Below the pieces are notes generated by a model that did no database searches, had not been told where the DNA came from, and saw nothing but the letters and a program-made list of their open reading frames with translations. A stretch of DNA of 64,000 nucleotides. Source: DATCLS01 sp036563805 (lineage in GTDB: Bacteria > Actinomycetota > Acidimicrobiia > Acidimicrobiales > VFJN01). The translations under genes and the position numbers were made by a program. The stretch's first letter is position 1. Every line of letters starts with the position of its first letter. Positions 1-7,758 of the stretch are shown here, one piece after another. The stretch is taken from NCBI GenBank assembly GCA_036563805.1, contig DATCLS010000062.1:74427-138426 (forward strand). Direction: 5' to 3'.

Positions 1-696
<696 letters not shown>

Positions 697-719
697 GGCC
701 TTCGGAGGAGCTCAAAGAC

Positions 720-1487
720 ATGGACCTGACGCTTCACGTCTGGCGCCAGCCCGGGCCCGGCCAGCCGGGCGAGATGGTGACCTACACCGAGGAGGCCAAG
801 GGCATCAGCCCCGACATGTCCTTCCTCGAGATGCTCGACACCGTCAACGAGCGGCTCATCGCCGCGGGCAAGGAGCCCATCGCCTTCGAGCACGACTGCC
901 GCGAGGGCATCTGCGGCAGCTGCGGGATGATGATCAACGGCCAGGCCCACGGCCCCCAGAAGGGCACGGCCACCTGCCAGCTCCACATGCGCAAGTTCCG
1001 CGACGGCGACGAGATCTTCATCGAGCCGTGGCGGGCCAAGGCGTTCCCGGTGCTGCGCGACCTGATCGTCGACCGCCAGGCGTTCGACCGGATCATCGAG
1101 GCGGGCGGCTACATCACAGCCCCCACCGGCTCGGCGCCCGACGCCAACCTCATCCCGGTGCCGAAGGACGCCGCCGACGCCGCCTTCGACGCCGCCGCCT
1201 GCATCGGCTGCGGCGCCTGCGTGGCCGCCTGCCCCAACAGCGCCGCCCAGCTGTTCACGGCGGCCAAGCTCCAGCACCTCAACCTGCTGCCCCAGGGCCA
1301 GGCCGAGCGCTACGAGCGGACCCTGCGGATGGTCGACACGATGGAGCAGTACTTCGGCTCCTGCACGCTGCACGGCGAGTGCCAGGAGGCGTGCCCGAAG
1401 GAGATCTCCATCGACTTCATCGCCTACATGAACCGCGACTACGTGAAGGCGCAGATCAAGAACCGCAAGCTGGCGGGCCAGCGCTAG
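720..1487 (+). CDS. sdhB: Succinate dehydrogenase/fumarate reductase iron-sulfur subunit
   Basis: This 255-residue protein has the normal length and cluster order of SdhB. A plant-type 2Fe-2S site is formed by C60, C65, C68 and C86 (motif CREGICGSCG). A 4Fe-4S site begins at CIGCGACVAACP (about residues 160-171), and the 3Fe-4S site is in CTLHGECQEACPKEI near the C terminus. It relays electrons from the SdhA flavin to quinone. The ATG at 720 has a strong Shine-Dalgarno (GGAGGAG at 704-710) and follows the sdhA stop by 23 bases. No membrane anchor gene follows, so sdhC is presumably upstream of sdhA. Confidence 0.97.
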   Translation: MDLTLHVWRQPGPGQPGEMVTYTEEAKGISPDMSFLEMLDTVNERLIAAGKEPIAFEHDCREGICGSCGMMINGQAHGPQKGTATCQLHMRKFRDGDEIFIEPWRAKAFPVLRDLIVDRQAFDRIIEAGGYITAPTGSAPDANLIPVPKDAADAAFDAAACIGCGACVAACPNSAAQLFTAAKLQHLNLLPQGQAERYERTLRMVDTMEQYFGSCTLHGECQEACPKEISIDFIAYMNRDYVKAQIKNRKLAGQR

Positions 1488-1556
1488 GCGCTTCGCGCTC
1501 GGCCGCCGGGGGCCCGGCGGCCCCCGATCGTTCGCCTCGCGACCCCGCTCGCGGCG

Positions 1557-1582
1557 CCCCCGCCGGCTCCGGCCGGCGGGGG
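1557..1582 (+). terminator. GC-rich hairpin after sdhB, candidate terminator
   Basis: A perfect 10-bp inverted repeat, CCCCCGCCGG and CCGGCGGGGG, encloses a 6-base loop 70 bases after the sdhB stop. There is no T-tract, as is common for actinobacterial terminators. It separates the respiratory genes from the polysaccharide locus. Function is inferred from position and stem strength. Confidence 0.5.
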
Positions 1583-1601
1583 GTGGCGCCGGGGTGGCGC
1601 G

Positions 1602-2414
1602 ATGCGAGAGACTGCCGCCGTGGCGGCAAATGGGCGGGCGGCCCTCCAGCTTCGGCGTTCCCCGGGCCGTGCCCGCAAGACGGATCCATCCCGCATACTC
1701 GACCTCGCCGTGGCGTCGGTGGGGCTCGTCGTCAGCGCACCGGTCATCGCCGTCCTGGCGGTGGCGGTGCGGGCGACGATGGGCGGCCCCGTGCTGTTCC
1801 GCCAGGCCCGGGCGGGGCGCGGCGGGGTGCCTTTCGAGGTGGTCAAGTTCCGCACCATGCGCAACCCCCGGCCCGGCGAGGAGGGGCCCGAGTTCGACGC
1901 GGTGCGGCTCACCCGGCTCGGCCGGCTGATGCGCTCGACGAGCCTCGACGAGCTCCCCACGCTCGTGAACGTGCTGCGAGGCGAGATGGCGCTGGTCGGG
2001 CCCCGGCCGCTACCGGTCCGCTACCTCCCCCGCTACTCGGCCGAGCACGCCCGGCGCCACGAGGTGCGGCCGGGCATCACGGGCTGGGCGCAGTGCAACG
2101 GGCGCAACGCGCTGTCGTGGGACGACCAGCTCGACATGGACGTGTGGTACGTCGACCACCGGTCCCTGGCCCTCGACCTGCGGATCCTGGCCCGCACGGC
2201 GGCCACGGTCCTGCGGCGCGAGGGCATCAGCAGCGAGGGCCACGCCACCCGGCCCGAGTTCCCCGGCTCGGGCGTCGAGCGGGCGGCGCAGGCCGCGGCG
2301 GCCAACGGGGCGGACGCAGTCGACGGCTCGGCGGCGCCGTCCGGCGGGCGGACGCCGGCCCGGGTCGGGGCGGGCGTCGACGCAGGCGTCGAAGCGGGGG
2401 TGGCCCCCGCGTGA
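1602..2414 (+). CDS. Membrane phosphoglycosyl transferase (bacterial sugar transferase family)
   Basis: This enzyme transfers a sugar-1-phosphate from a nucleotide sugar to polyprenyl phosphate, the first membrane step of polysaccharide assembly. One hydrophobic segment at about residues 32-57 contains the proline expected for the re-entrant helix of monotopic transferases. It is followed by the family motifs KFRTM (about residue 82), SLDELPTLVNVLRGEMALVG with the catalytic Asp-Glu pair, and RPLP. The length of 270 residues fits the short, PglC-like class rather than the long WbaP class. The last 35 or so residues are a low-complexity Ala/Gly tail. The stop overlaps the next start by 4 bases (GTGA), so it heads an operon with the ATP-grasp gene. 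Confidence 0.9.
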   Translation: MRETAAVAANGRAALQLRRSPGRARKTDPSRILDLAVASVGLVVSAPVIAVLAVAVRATMGGPVLFRQARAGRGGVPFEVVKFRTMRNPRPGEEGPEFDAVRLTRLGRLMRSTSLDELPTLVNVLRGEMALVGPRPLPVRYLPRYSAEHARRHEVRPGITGWAQCNGRNALSWDDQLDMDVWYVDHRSLALDLRILARTAATVLRREGISSEGHATRPEFPGSGVERAAQAAAANGADAVDGSAAPSGGRTPARVGAGVDAGVEAGVAPA

Positions 2415-3442
2415 GAGCCGGGCCGCTCACCGTCCTCATCTCGTCGGCCGGCCGCCGGGTCGAGCTGCTGCGCAGCTTCCGGCGGGCCGTGTCCCAGGTG
2501 GCGCCGGGCGGTCGGGTCCTGGCCATCGACTCGTCGTGGTACTCGGCCGCGTTTCACGAGGCCGACGCCGGGTTCCTCGTGCCCCGGATCAGCGACCCCG
2601 ACCACGTGCCCCGGCTCCTGGAGATCTGCGAGCGCGAGGGCGTCGACCTGATCGTCCCCACCACCGACCGCGAGTGGCCGGTGTGGAGCACGGCCATCGC
2701 CGACTTCGAGGCCGTGGGCACCACCGTGGCCGTGTCGTCCCCCGAGGTGCTGGCCATCGCGTCCGACAAGCGACGGACCAACGAGTGGCTCACTGCCAAC
2801 GGCTTCCCGACGGTCCGCCAGTGCCGGCCGGCCGAGGCGCTGGCCGACCCCGACGCCTGGCCGCTGCCGCTGATTGCCAAGCCGCGGTTCGGCAGCGCCT
2901 CCGAGGGCGTGGGGCTGGTGCGCGACCGGCGGGAGCTCGAACTGGTCGCCGCCCGCGACGCGTCCGGGGCCACGCTGGCCGACGGGCGGCCGGGCGACCT
3001 GCTGGTGGAGACCGTGGCCGCCGGCGTCGAGCACACGATCGACGTGCTCGTCGACCGGTCCGGCCTGTGCCTGTGCGCTGTGCCCCGGCGGCGGCTCGAG
3101 GTGCGGGGCGGCGAGGTGTCCAAGGGCGTCACCGTCCGCTCCCCCGACCTGATCGAGCTCGCGTTCGGGCTGGCCAAGGCGCTGCCCGGGCCCTACGGGG
3201 TCCTCAACTTCCAGGTGTTCCGCGACGACGACACGGGCGAGCTGGCGGTCATCGAGATCAACCCCCGCTTCGGCGGCGGGTTCCCGCTCAGCGACGCGGC
3301 CGGCGCCGACTTCCCCCGCTGGCTGCTCGAGGACCTGCTGGGCCTGCCGTCGACCGCCGACGCCGACGGCTGGCGCGACGGGCTGGTCATGCTCCGCTAC
3401 GACGCCGCCGTGTTCGTCGACCGCGCCGAGGCGCTGGAGTAG
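2411..3442 (+). CDS. ATP-grasp domain enzyme (carbamoyl-phosphate-synthase-like ligase)
   Basis: This 343-residue protein starts at a GTG that overlaps the previous stop. The N-terminal pre-ATP-grasp Rossmann part begins VLISSAGRRVELLRSFRRA. The ATP-grasp core carries the lysine motif PLIAKPRFGSASEGVG (about residues 153-168) and the magnesium-binding motif VIEINPRFGGG (about residues 279-289). The fold class catalyses ATP-dependent carboxylate-amine or carboxylate-thiol ligation through an acyl-phosphate. The substrate is not visible. Its place between a phosphoglycosyl transferase and a HAD phosphatase suggests building or decorating a polysaccharide precursor, for example attaching an amino acid to a sugar (inference). 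Confidence 0.85.
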   Translation: MRAGPLTVLISSAGRRVELLRSFRRAVSQVAPGGRVLAIDSSWYSAAFHEADAGFLVPRISDPDHVPRLLEICEREGVDLIVPTTDREWPVWSTAIADFEAVGTTVAVSSPEVLAIASDKRRTNEWLTANGFPTVRQCRPAEALADPDAWPLPLIAKPRFGSASEGVGLVRDRRELELVAARDASGATLADGRPGDLLVETVAAGVEHTIDVLVDRSGLCLCAVPRRRLEVRGGEVSKGVTVRSPDLIELAFGLAKALPGPYGVLNFQVFRDDDTGELAVIEINPRFGGGFPLSDAAGADFPRWLLEDLLGLPSTADADGWRDGLVMLRYDAAVFVDRAEALE

Positions 3443-4162
3443 GTGGCCGTGGCCGGAACGGCAGCGTCGCCGTCAGCGCCTCCGCCCCGGGTCGTCGTGT
3501 TCGACATCGACGACACGCTGTACCTCGAGCGCGACTACGTGCGCAGCGGGTTCCGGGCCGTGGGCGCCTGGGCCCGCCGGGCGCTCGGCATCCCCGACCT
3601 GGCCGACCGGGCGTGGGCGTCGTTCGAGGCCGGCGTCCGCTCCACCATCTTCAACGACGCGCTGGCCAGCGCCGGCATCGAGGCGACGCCCGAGCTGATC
3701 GCCCGCATGGTCGCCTGCTACCGCGACCACCAGCCCGACATCGCGCTGCTCGCCGACGCCCGGGCCTGCCTCGAGGCCACCAAGGGCGTGGCCGCCGTGG
3801 CCGTGATCTCCGACGGGCCGCTGGCCAGCCAGTCGGCCAAGGCCCGCAGCCTCGGGCTCGCCACCTGGTCGCAGACCACGATCTTCACCGAGGCGCTGGG
3901 GCCGGGGTTCGGCAAGCCGCACCACCGGGCGTTCGAGCTGGTCGAGGAGCGGCTGAGCGTCGAGGGCCCGCAGTGCACCTACGTGGCCGACAACCCGGTG
4001 AAGGACTTCCTGGCCCCGCACGAGCGGGGGTGGACCACGGTGCGGGTCCGGCGGCCCCGCGGCCTGCACCACGGCGTGGACGGCGGCGACGACATCGACC
4101 ACGAGGTGGCGGACATGACCGACCTGATGGCGCTCATCGGCCTGCGGGGGGCGCTGCGGTGA
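3443..4162 (+). CDS. HAD-superfamily hydrolase
   Basis: This 239-residue protein starts at the GTG directly after the previous stop. HAD motif I is FDIDDTLY with the nucleophile D21 and general acid D23, motif II is VISDG, motif III is the lysine in GFGKPHH, and motif IV is YVADNPVKDF. A helical cap lies between motifs I and II (about residues 30-105), as in small-molecule phosphatases. It probably dephosphorylates a sugar phosphate or an acyl-phosphate-linked intermediate made with the neighbouring ATP-grasp enzyme. The stop overlaps the next GTG by 4 bases (GTGA). The substrate is unknown. Confidence 0.85.
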   Translation: MAVAGTAASPSAPPPRVVVFDIDDTLYLERDYVRSGFRAVGAWARRALGIPDLADRAWASFEAGVRSTIFNDALASAGIEATPELIARMVACYRDHQPDIALLADARACLEATKGVAAVAVISDGPLASQSAKARSLGLATWSQTTIFTEALGPGFGKPHHRAFELVEERLSVEGPQCTYVADNPVKDFLAPHERGWTTVRVRRPRGLHHGVDGGDDIDHEVADMTDLMALIGLRGALR

Positions 4163-5466
4163 GCGGGGGTGTCGCTTCCGGCGGTTCTCGCGGTTCCGGC
4201 GGTTCTGGCGGGGCCGGCGGTTCTGGCGGGGCCGGCGGTTCCAGCGGGGCCGCTGGGGCCGACGGTTCGGGCGGGGCCGGTGAGACCGGCGGCCGGCCGG
4301 TGCGGGTGGCGCACCTGACCACCGTCGACTCCAGCCTCCGCTACCTGCTGCGGCCCCAGCTGCGGGCCGTGCGCGACCGGGGCGGCGAGGCGATCGGCAT
4401 CAGCGCCCCCGGCCCCTACGCCGACGAGCTGGCCGCCGAGGGCATCCGCCACGTGCCGCTCTCGTCCTCCACCCGGGGCATGAACCTGCTGGCCGACGTG
4501 AAGGCCGCCGTCGAGCTGTGGCGGATCCTGCGGCGGGAACGGCCCGACGTCCTCCACACCCACAACCCGAAGCCCGGCGTGTACGGGCGCATCGTGGGCC
4601 GGCTGGCCCGGGTACCGATCGTGGTCAACACCAACCACGGCCTGTGGGCCACCGAGCACGACGGCGCCCTGCGCCGGTTCGTGGTGCTGGCGCTCGAGGC
4701 CGTCGCCGCCCGGTTCTCGCACGCCGAGCTCGTCCAGAACGTCGAGGACCTCGAGCTGCTCACCCGGCGCCGCCTCAACGTGCCGTCCCGGACCCACCTG
4801 CTCGGCAACGGCATCGACCTCGACCGGTTCGCCCCCGGCCGGGTAGGCCCCGACGAGCGGGCGGCGCTGCGGGCCGAGCTGGGCGCCGGGCCCGACGCCA
4901 TCGTCGTCGGCATGGTGGGTCGGCTGGTGGCCGAGAAGGGCTACCCCGAGCTGTTCTCGGCCGCGGCCCGGCTCGACGACCGCTACGTGGTCGTCGCCAT
5001 CGGGCCCGACGACCCCGAGAAGCCCGACGCCGTCACCCGCGAGCAGCGGGAGGCGGCCGAGAAGAACGGCGTGGTGTTCCTCGGGGCCCGCGACGACGTC
5101 GAGCGCCTGTACGCAGCCATGGACCTGTTCGTGCTGCCGTCGCACCGCGAGGGCTTCCCCCGGGCCGCCATGGAGGCCGCCGCCACCGGCCTGCCCATCG
5201 TCGCCACCGACGTGCGGGGCTGCCGGCAGGTCGTCGCCCACGGCGAGACCGGGCTGCTGGTGCCGGTGCGCGACCCGGCGGCGCTGGCCGCAGCCATCAC
5301 CGAGCTGGGCGACGACCCGGAGCGGCGGGCCCGGATGGGCGAGGCGGCGGTGCGCCGGGCCCGCGAGCGGTTCGACGAGCGCCGGGTGGTCGACCTCGTG
5401 CTGGCGACCTACCGCTCGGTCGCCCTGCGCCGCAAGATCCCCCACGTGGCCTCCCTGGCCCCCTGA
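4159..5466 (+). CDS. GT4-family glycosyltransferase with Gly/Ser-rich N-terminal tail
   Basis: This is a GT-B fold retaining glycosyltransferase of 435 residues. The first 45 or so residues are a Gly/Ser/Ala repeat (see the 18-bp DNA repeat at 4198-4251). The enzyme proper then begins at about residue 48 with VRVAHLTTVDSSLR. The donor-binding half has VGMVGRLVAEKGYPEL and the EX7E motif EGFPRAAME near residue 335. It should add a sugar to a lipid-linked glycan on the cytoplasmic side. The GTG start overlaps the HAD gene stop. Translation could instead start nearer the domain, but no better start is visible. Confidence 0.87.
   Translation: MSGGVASGGSRGSGGSGGAGGSGGAGGSSGAAGADGSGGAGETGGRPVRVAHLTTVDSSLRYLLRPQLRAVRDRGGEAIGISAPGPYADELAAEGIRHVPLSSSTRGMNLLADVKAAVELWRILRRERPDVLHTHNPKPGVYGRIVGRLARVPIVVNTNHGLWATEHDGALRRFVVLALEAVAARFSHAELVQNVEDLELLTRRRLNVPSRTHLLGNGIDLDRFAPGRVGPDERAALRAELGAGPDAIVVGMVGRLVAEKGYPELFSAAARLDDRYVVVAIGPDDPEKPDAVTREQREAAEKNGVVFLGARDDVERLYAAMDLFVLPSHREGFPRAAMEAAATGLPIVATDVRGCRQVVAHGETGLLVPVRDPAALAAAITELGDDPERRARMGEAAVRRARERFDERRVVDLVLATYRSVALRRKIPHVASLAP
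4198..4251 (+). repeat. 18-bp tandem repeat, three copies, in a coding region
   Basis: The units at 4198-4215 and 4216-4233 are identical, and the unit at 4234-4251 differs at a few positions. Related degenerate copies flank the block on both sides. The repeat keeps the reading frame and encodes a Gly-Gly-Ser-Gly-Gly-Ala pattern at the N terminus of the glycosyltransferase. Confidence 0.85.
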
Positions 5467-5471
5467 GCCCC

Positions 5472-5587
5472 CTGACCCTCCTGACCTGGCAGGGCCGAGG
5501 CCGCCGCCGCGGGTGGGTCAGCTGGCTGAGGCGCTGACCCTCGTGACCTGCCAGGGCCGAGGCCGCCGCCGCGGGTGGGTCAGCTGG
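5472..5587. repeat. 54-bp direct repeat, two copies
   Basis: The blocks at 5472-5525 and 5534-5587 are 54 bases each and differ at two positions, with an 8-base spacer. They fill the space between a rightward glycosyltransferase and a leftward deacetylase. The second copy includes the last codons and stop of the deacetylase gene (stop at 5580-5582), so the intergenic copy looks like a duplication of that gene's 3' end. Confidence 0.88.
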
Positions 5588-6407
5588 TGGCGCCGGCGTA
5601 GCGGAGGCGGTTGACGGTGCGGCGGACGCCGTCCTCCAGCGCCATGCCGCCCTGCGCCTTGCGGACGAACCACGCCATACCGTCGCTGACTTGGATGGCC
5701 GACCGGGCCAGCCGATGGGGGTCGGTGCGGCCGTAGGGGTTGGGGCGGCAGCCGCCCAGCGCCGCCGACCGGAACCGGTCGCGCACGACGGCCTCGACCG
5801 GCGCCGGCGGGGCGACGGCCTTGGGGTAGGCGAAGTGGTCGGCGGGCACGCCGGCCCGCTCGCCGATCAGCTCGATCGAGCGGTCGAGCTCGTCCGCCAC
5901 CCGGTCGGGCGGCAGCCGGTCGACCAGGGCGTGGGTGTGGGTGTGCGACCCGATCGTCACCAGCCCGCTGGCCACCATCTCGCGCACGGCGCCCCAGGTC
6001 AGCGGCGTGCCGTCGGCGGGGAACGGCCGCTGGCCCTCGACGAAGTCGGTGGCGACGTAGACCGTCGCCGGCACCCGGTGGCGCTCGAGGATCGGGAGCG
6101 CCACCTCGGCCAGGTCGACGGTGCCGTCGTCGAACGTCACGACCACCGGGTCAGGCTCGCCGGCCTCGGGCTCGGGCCCGGCGAGGCGGGCCAGCGCGTC
6201 GTCGAGCCCCCGCGCCCGCCCCGACTCGGCCAGCCACGCCATCTGCTCGTCGAACAGGCCGGGGTCGAGGTCGATCTCGGTGCCCGATCCTCCGCCCACA
6301 CGGTGGTAGATGAGCACGACCACGCCCCGCCCCGGCGCCCGCACCCGGTCGCCCCAGGCGGCCACCGTCTTCAGGGACCGCAACGCGAACGTCCTGCTAC
6401 CCGCCAT
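5580..6407 (-). CDS. Polysaccharide deacetylase (NodB/CE4 domain)
   Basis: This 275-residue protein carries the CE4 signatures TFDDG (D93, D94) and SHTHTH (H155, H159), which bind the metal and activate water for N-deacetylation of acetamido sugars. I chose the ATG at 6407. It lies 7 bases after the promoter-like hexamer TAGCCT (6415-6420, minus strand), as expected for a leaderless mRNA, and the domain begins soon after. A frame open to 6713 adds about 100 residues of random-looking sequence, which I reject. No clear signal peptide is visible, so it may act on a cytoplasmic or lipid-linked precursor. It converges with the preceding glycosyltransferase. Confidence 0.88.
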   Translation of the reverse strand: MAGSRTFALRSLKTVAAWGDRVRAPGRGVVVLIYHRVGGGSGTEIDLDPGLFDEQMAWLAESGRARGLDDALARLAGPEPEAGEPDPVVVTFDDGTVDLAEVALPILERHRVPATVYVATDFVEGQRPFPADGTPLTWGAVREMVASGLVTIGSHTHTHALVDRLPPDRVADELDRSIELIGERAGVPADHFAYPKAVAPPAPVEAVVRDRFRSAALGGCRPNPYGRTDPHRLARSAIQVSDGMAWFVRKAQGGMALEDGVRRTVNRLRYAGATS

Positions 6408-6696
6408 CCCGGCCAGGCTACCCGCCCCCGTTCGGGAGGAGTGAGCCACCTGATGCCGTTGGCGCCTCCAGAACGCTGTCAGGCGGCCGCCGGTCTCGCG
6501 CCCCGCCGCGCCGCCCGAATGTCGCGCATCCCGGGCGGCCAGGCGGGCGGCGGCGACGTCCGGGCCCATGGCCGGCGAGGCTACGCAGGGGGTGTGACAA
6601 CGTCGCTCACCCGGTCGGACACCGACGGGTGCAGGATTCGGGTGGGGGCGGGCTGATAGCGTCGCGGGTGGTGGGCGGATCAACGAGCGGACTCCG

Positions 6697-7710
6697 GTGA
6701 TCGGTCTCGACACGCGTCCTGCCGTCGACGGCGACCAGCCCGCGGTGCTCGCCCTGCTCCAGGCGTCGCTGGGCTGGGTGCCCGACGAGGCCTACGAGCG
6801 CTTCTTCGCCTGGAAGCACCGGGAGTCGCCGTTCGGCCCGTCGCCGGCCTGGGTGGCGGTCGACGGCGACCGGATCGTCGGCTTCCGCACGTTCATGCGC
6901 TGGGAGTTCACCCGCGGCGGCGAGGTGGTGCGGGCCGTGCGGGCCGTCGACACCGCCACCCACCCCGACTACCAGGGCCGGGGCATCTTCTCGTCGCTCA
7001 CCCGCCACGCCCTCGACGAGCTGGCCGCCGACGGGGTGGCGTTCGTGTTCAACACCCCCAACGACAAGAGCCGGCCCGGCTACCTGAAGCTGGGGTGGCG
7101 GCTGGTGGGCCGGCTGCCGGTGGCCGCCCGGCCCCGGTCGCTGCCGGCCCTGGTCCGGGTGGCGCGGGCCCGCACCGCGGCCGACAAGTGGTCGGCGGAG
7201 ACCGACGCCGGCGTCCCCGCCCCCGAGGCCCTGGGCGACCGCGAGGCCGTGGCTCGGTGGCTCAAGGCGATCGACGCGTCCACCGACGCCCACGCCGGCG
7301 CCGACGTGCTCCGCACCCACCGCACGCCCGAGTACCTGGCCTGGCGCTACGGCTTCGGTCCCCTGCGCTACCGGGCGCTGACCGTCGGCGACGGCGAGGG
7401 GCTGGTCGTGTTCCGGGTGCGGCGCCGGGGCGAGGCCCGTGAGGCGGCGGTGTGCGAGGAGCTGCTTCCCGACGACGAGCGCCTGCGGGCCGAGGCCCGG
7501 CGGGCCGTCGTCAAGGCGACCGGCGCCGACCACGCGGTGCTCATCGGGCCGGCCCGGCCGTCCCGCGGCCTGCTGCCGGTGCCCGGCCACGGGCCCACCT
7601 TGGTCTGGCGGGCGGTCACTGACGACGAGAGCGACGGCGAGAACGTCGAGGCGGCCGTCCCCGGCCTCGACGCCTGGGGCTTGACCCTGGGTGATGTCGA
7701 ATTATTCTGA
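6697..7710 (+). CDS. GNAT-family N-acetyltransferase
   Basis: This 337-residue protein has one recognisable GNAT core in its N-terminal half. Strand beta4 is followed by the acetyl-CoA pyrophosphate-binding motif HPDYQGRGIFSSL (about residues 87-99). The C-terminal half resembles the second lobe of tandem-GNAT proteins but has no clear motif. It may acetylate an amino sugar or peptide in the surface-glycan pathway, opposite in effect to the neighbouring deacetylases (inference). The start is GTG 6697. Confidence 0.75.
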   Translation: MIGLDTRPAVDGDQPAVLALLQASLGWVPDEAYERFFAWKHRESPFGPSPAWVAVDGDRIVGFRTFMRWEFTRGGEVVRAVRAVDTATHPDYQGRGIFSSLTRHALDELAADGVAFVFNTPNDKSRPGYLKLGWRLVGRLPVAARPRSLPALVRVARARTAADKWSAETDAGVPAPEALGDREAVARWLKAIDASTDAHAGADVLRTHRTPEYLAWRYGFGPLRYRALTVGDGEGLVVFRVRRRGEAREAAVCEELLPDDERLRAEARRAVVKATGADHAVLIGPARPSRGLLPVPGHGPTLVWRAVTDDESDGENVEAAVPGLDAWGLTLGDVELF

Positions 7711-7758
7711 CCACGATCGGTAGTTCTCCCCCACTTTCCGTGCTGAATCGAGGGACGG

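Noticed and set aside
6407..6713. N-terminal extension of the first deacetylase to 6713
   Set aside because: About 100 residues without family similarity that would overlap the divergent GNAT start. The internal ATG has a well placed -10 hexamer.
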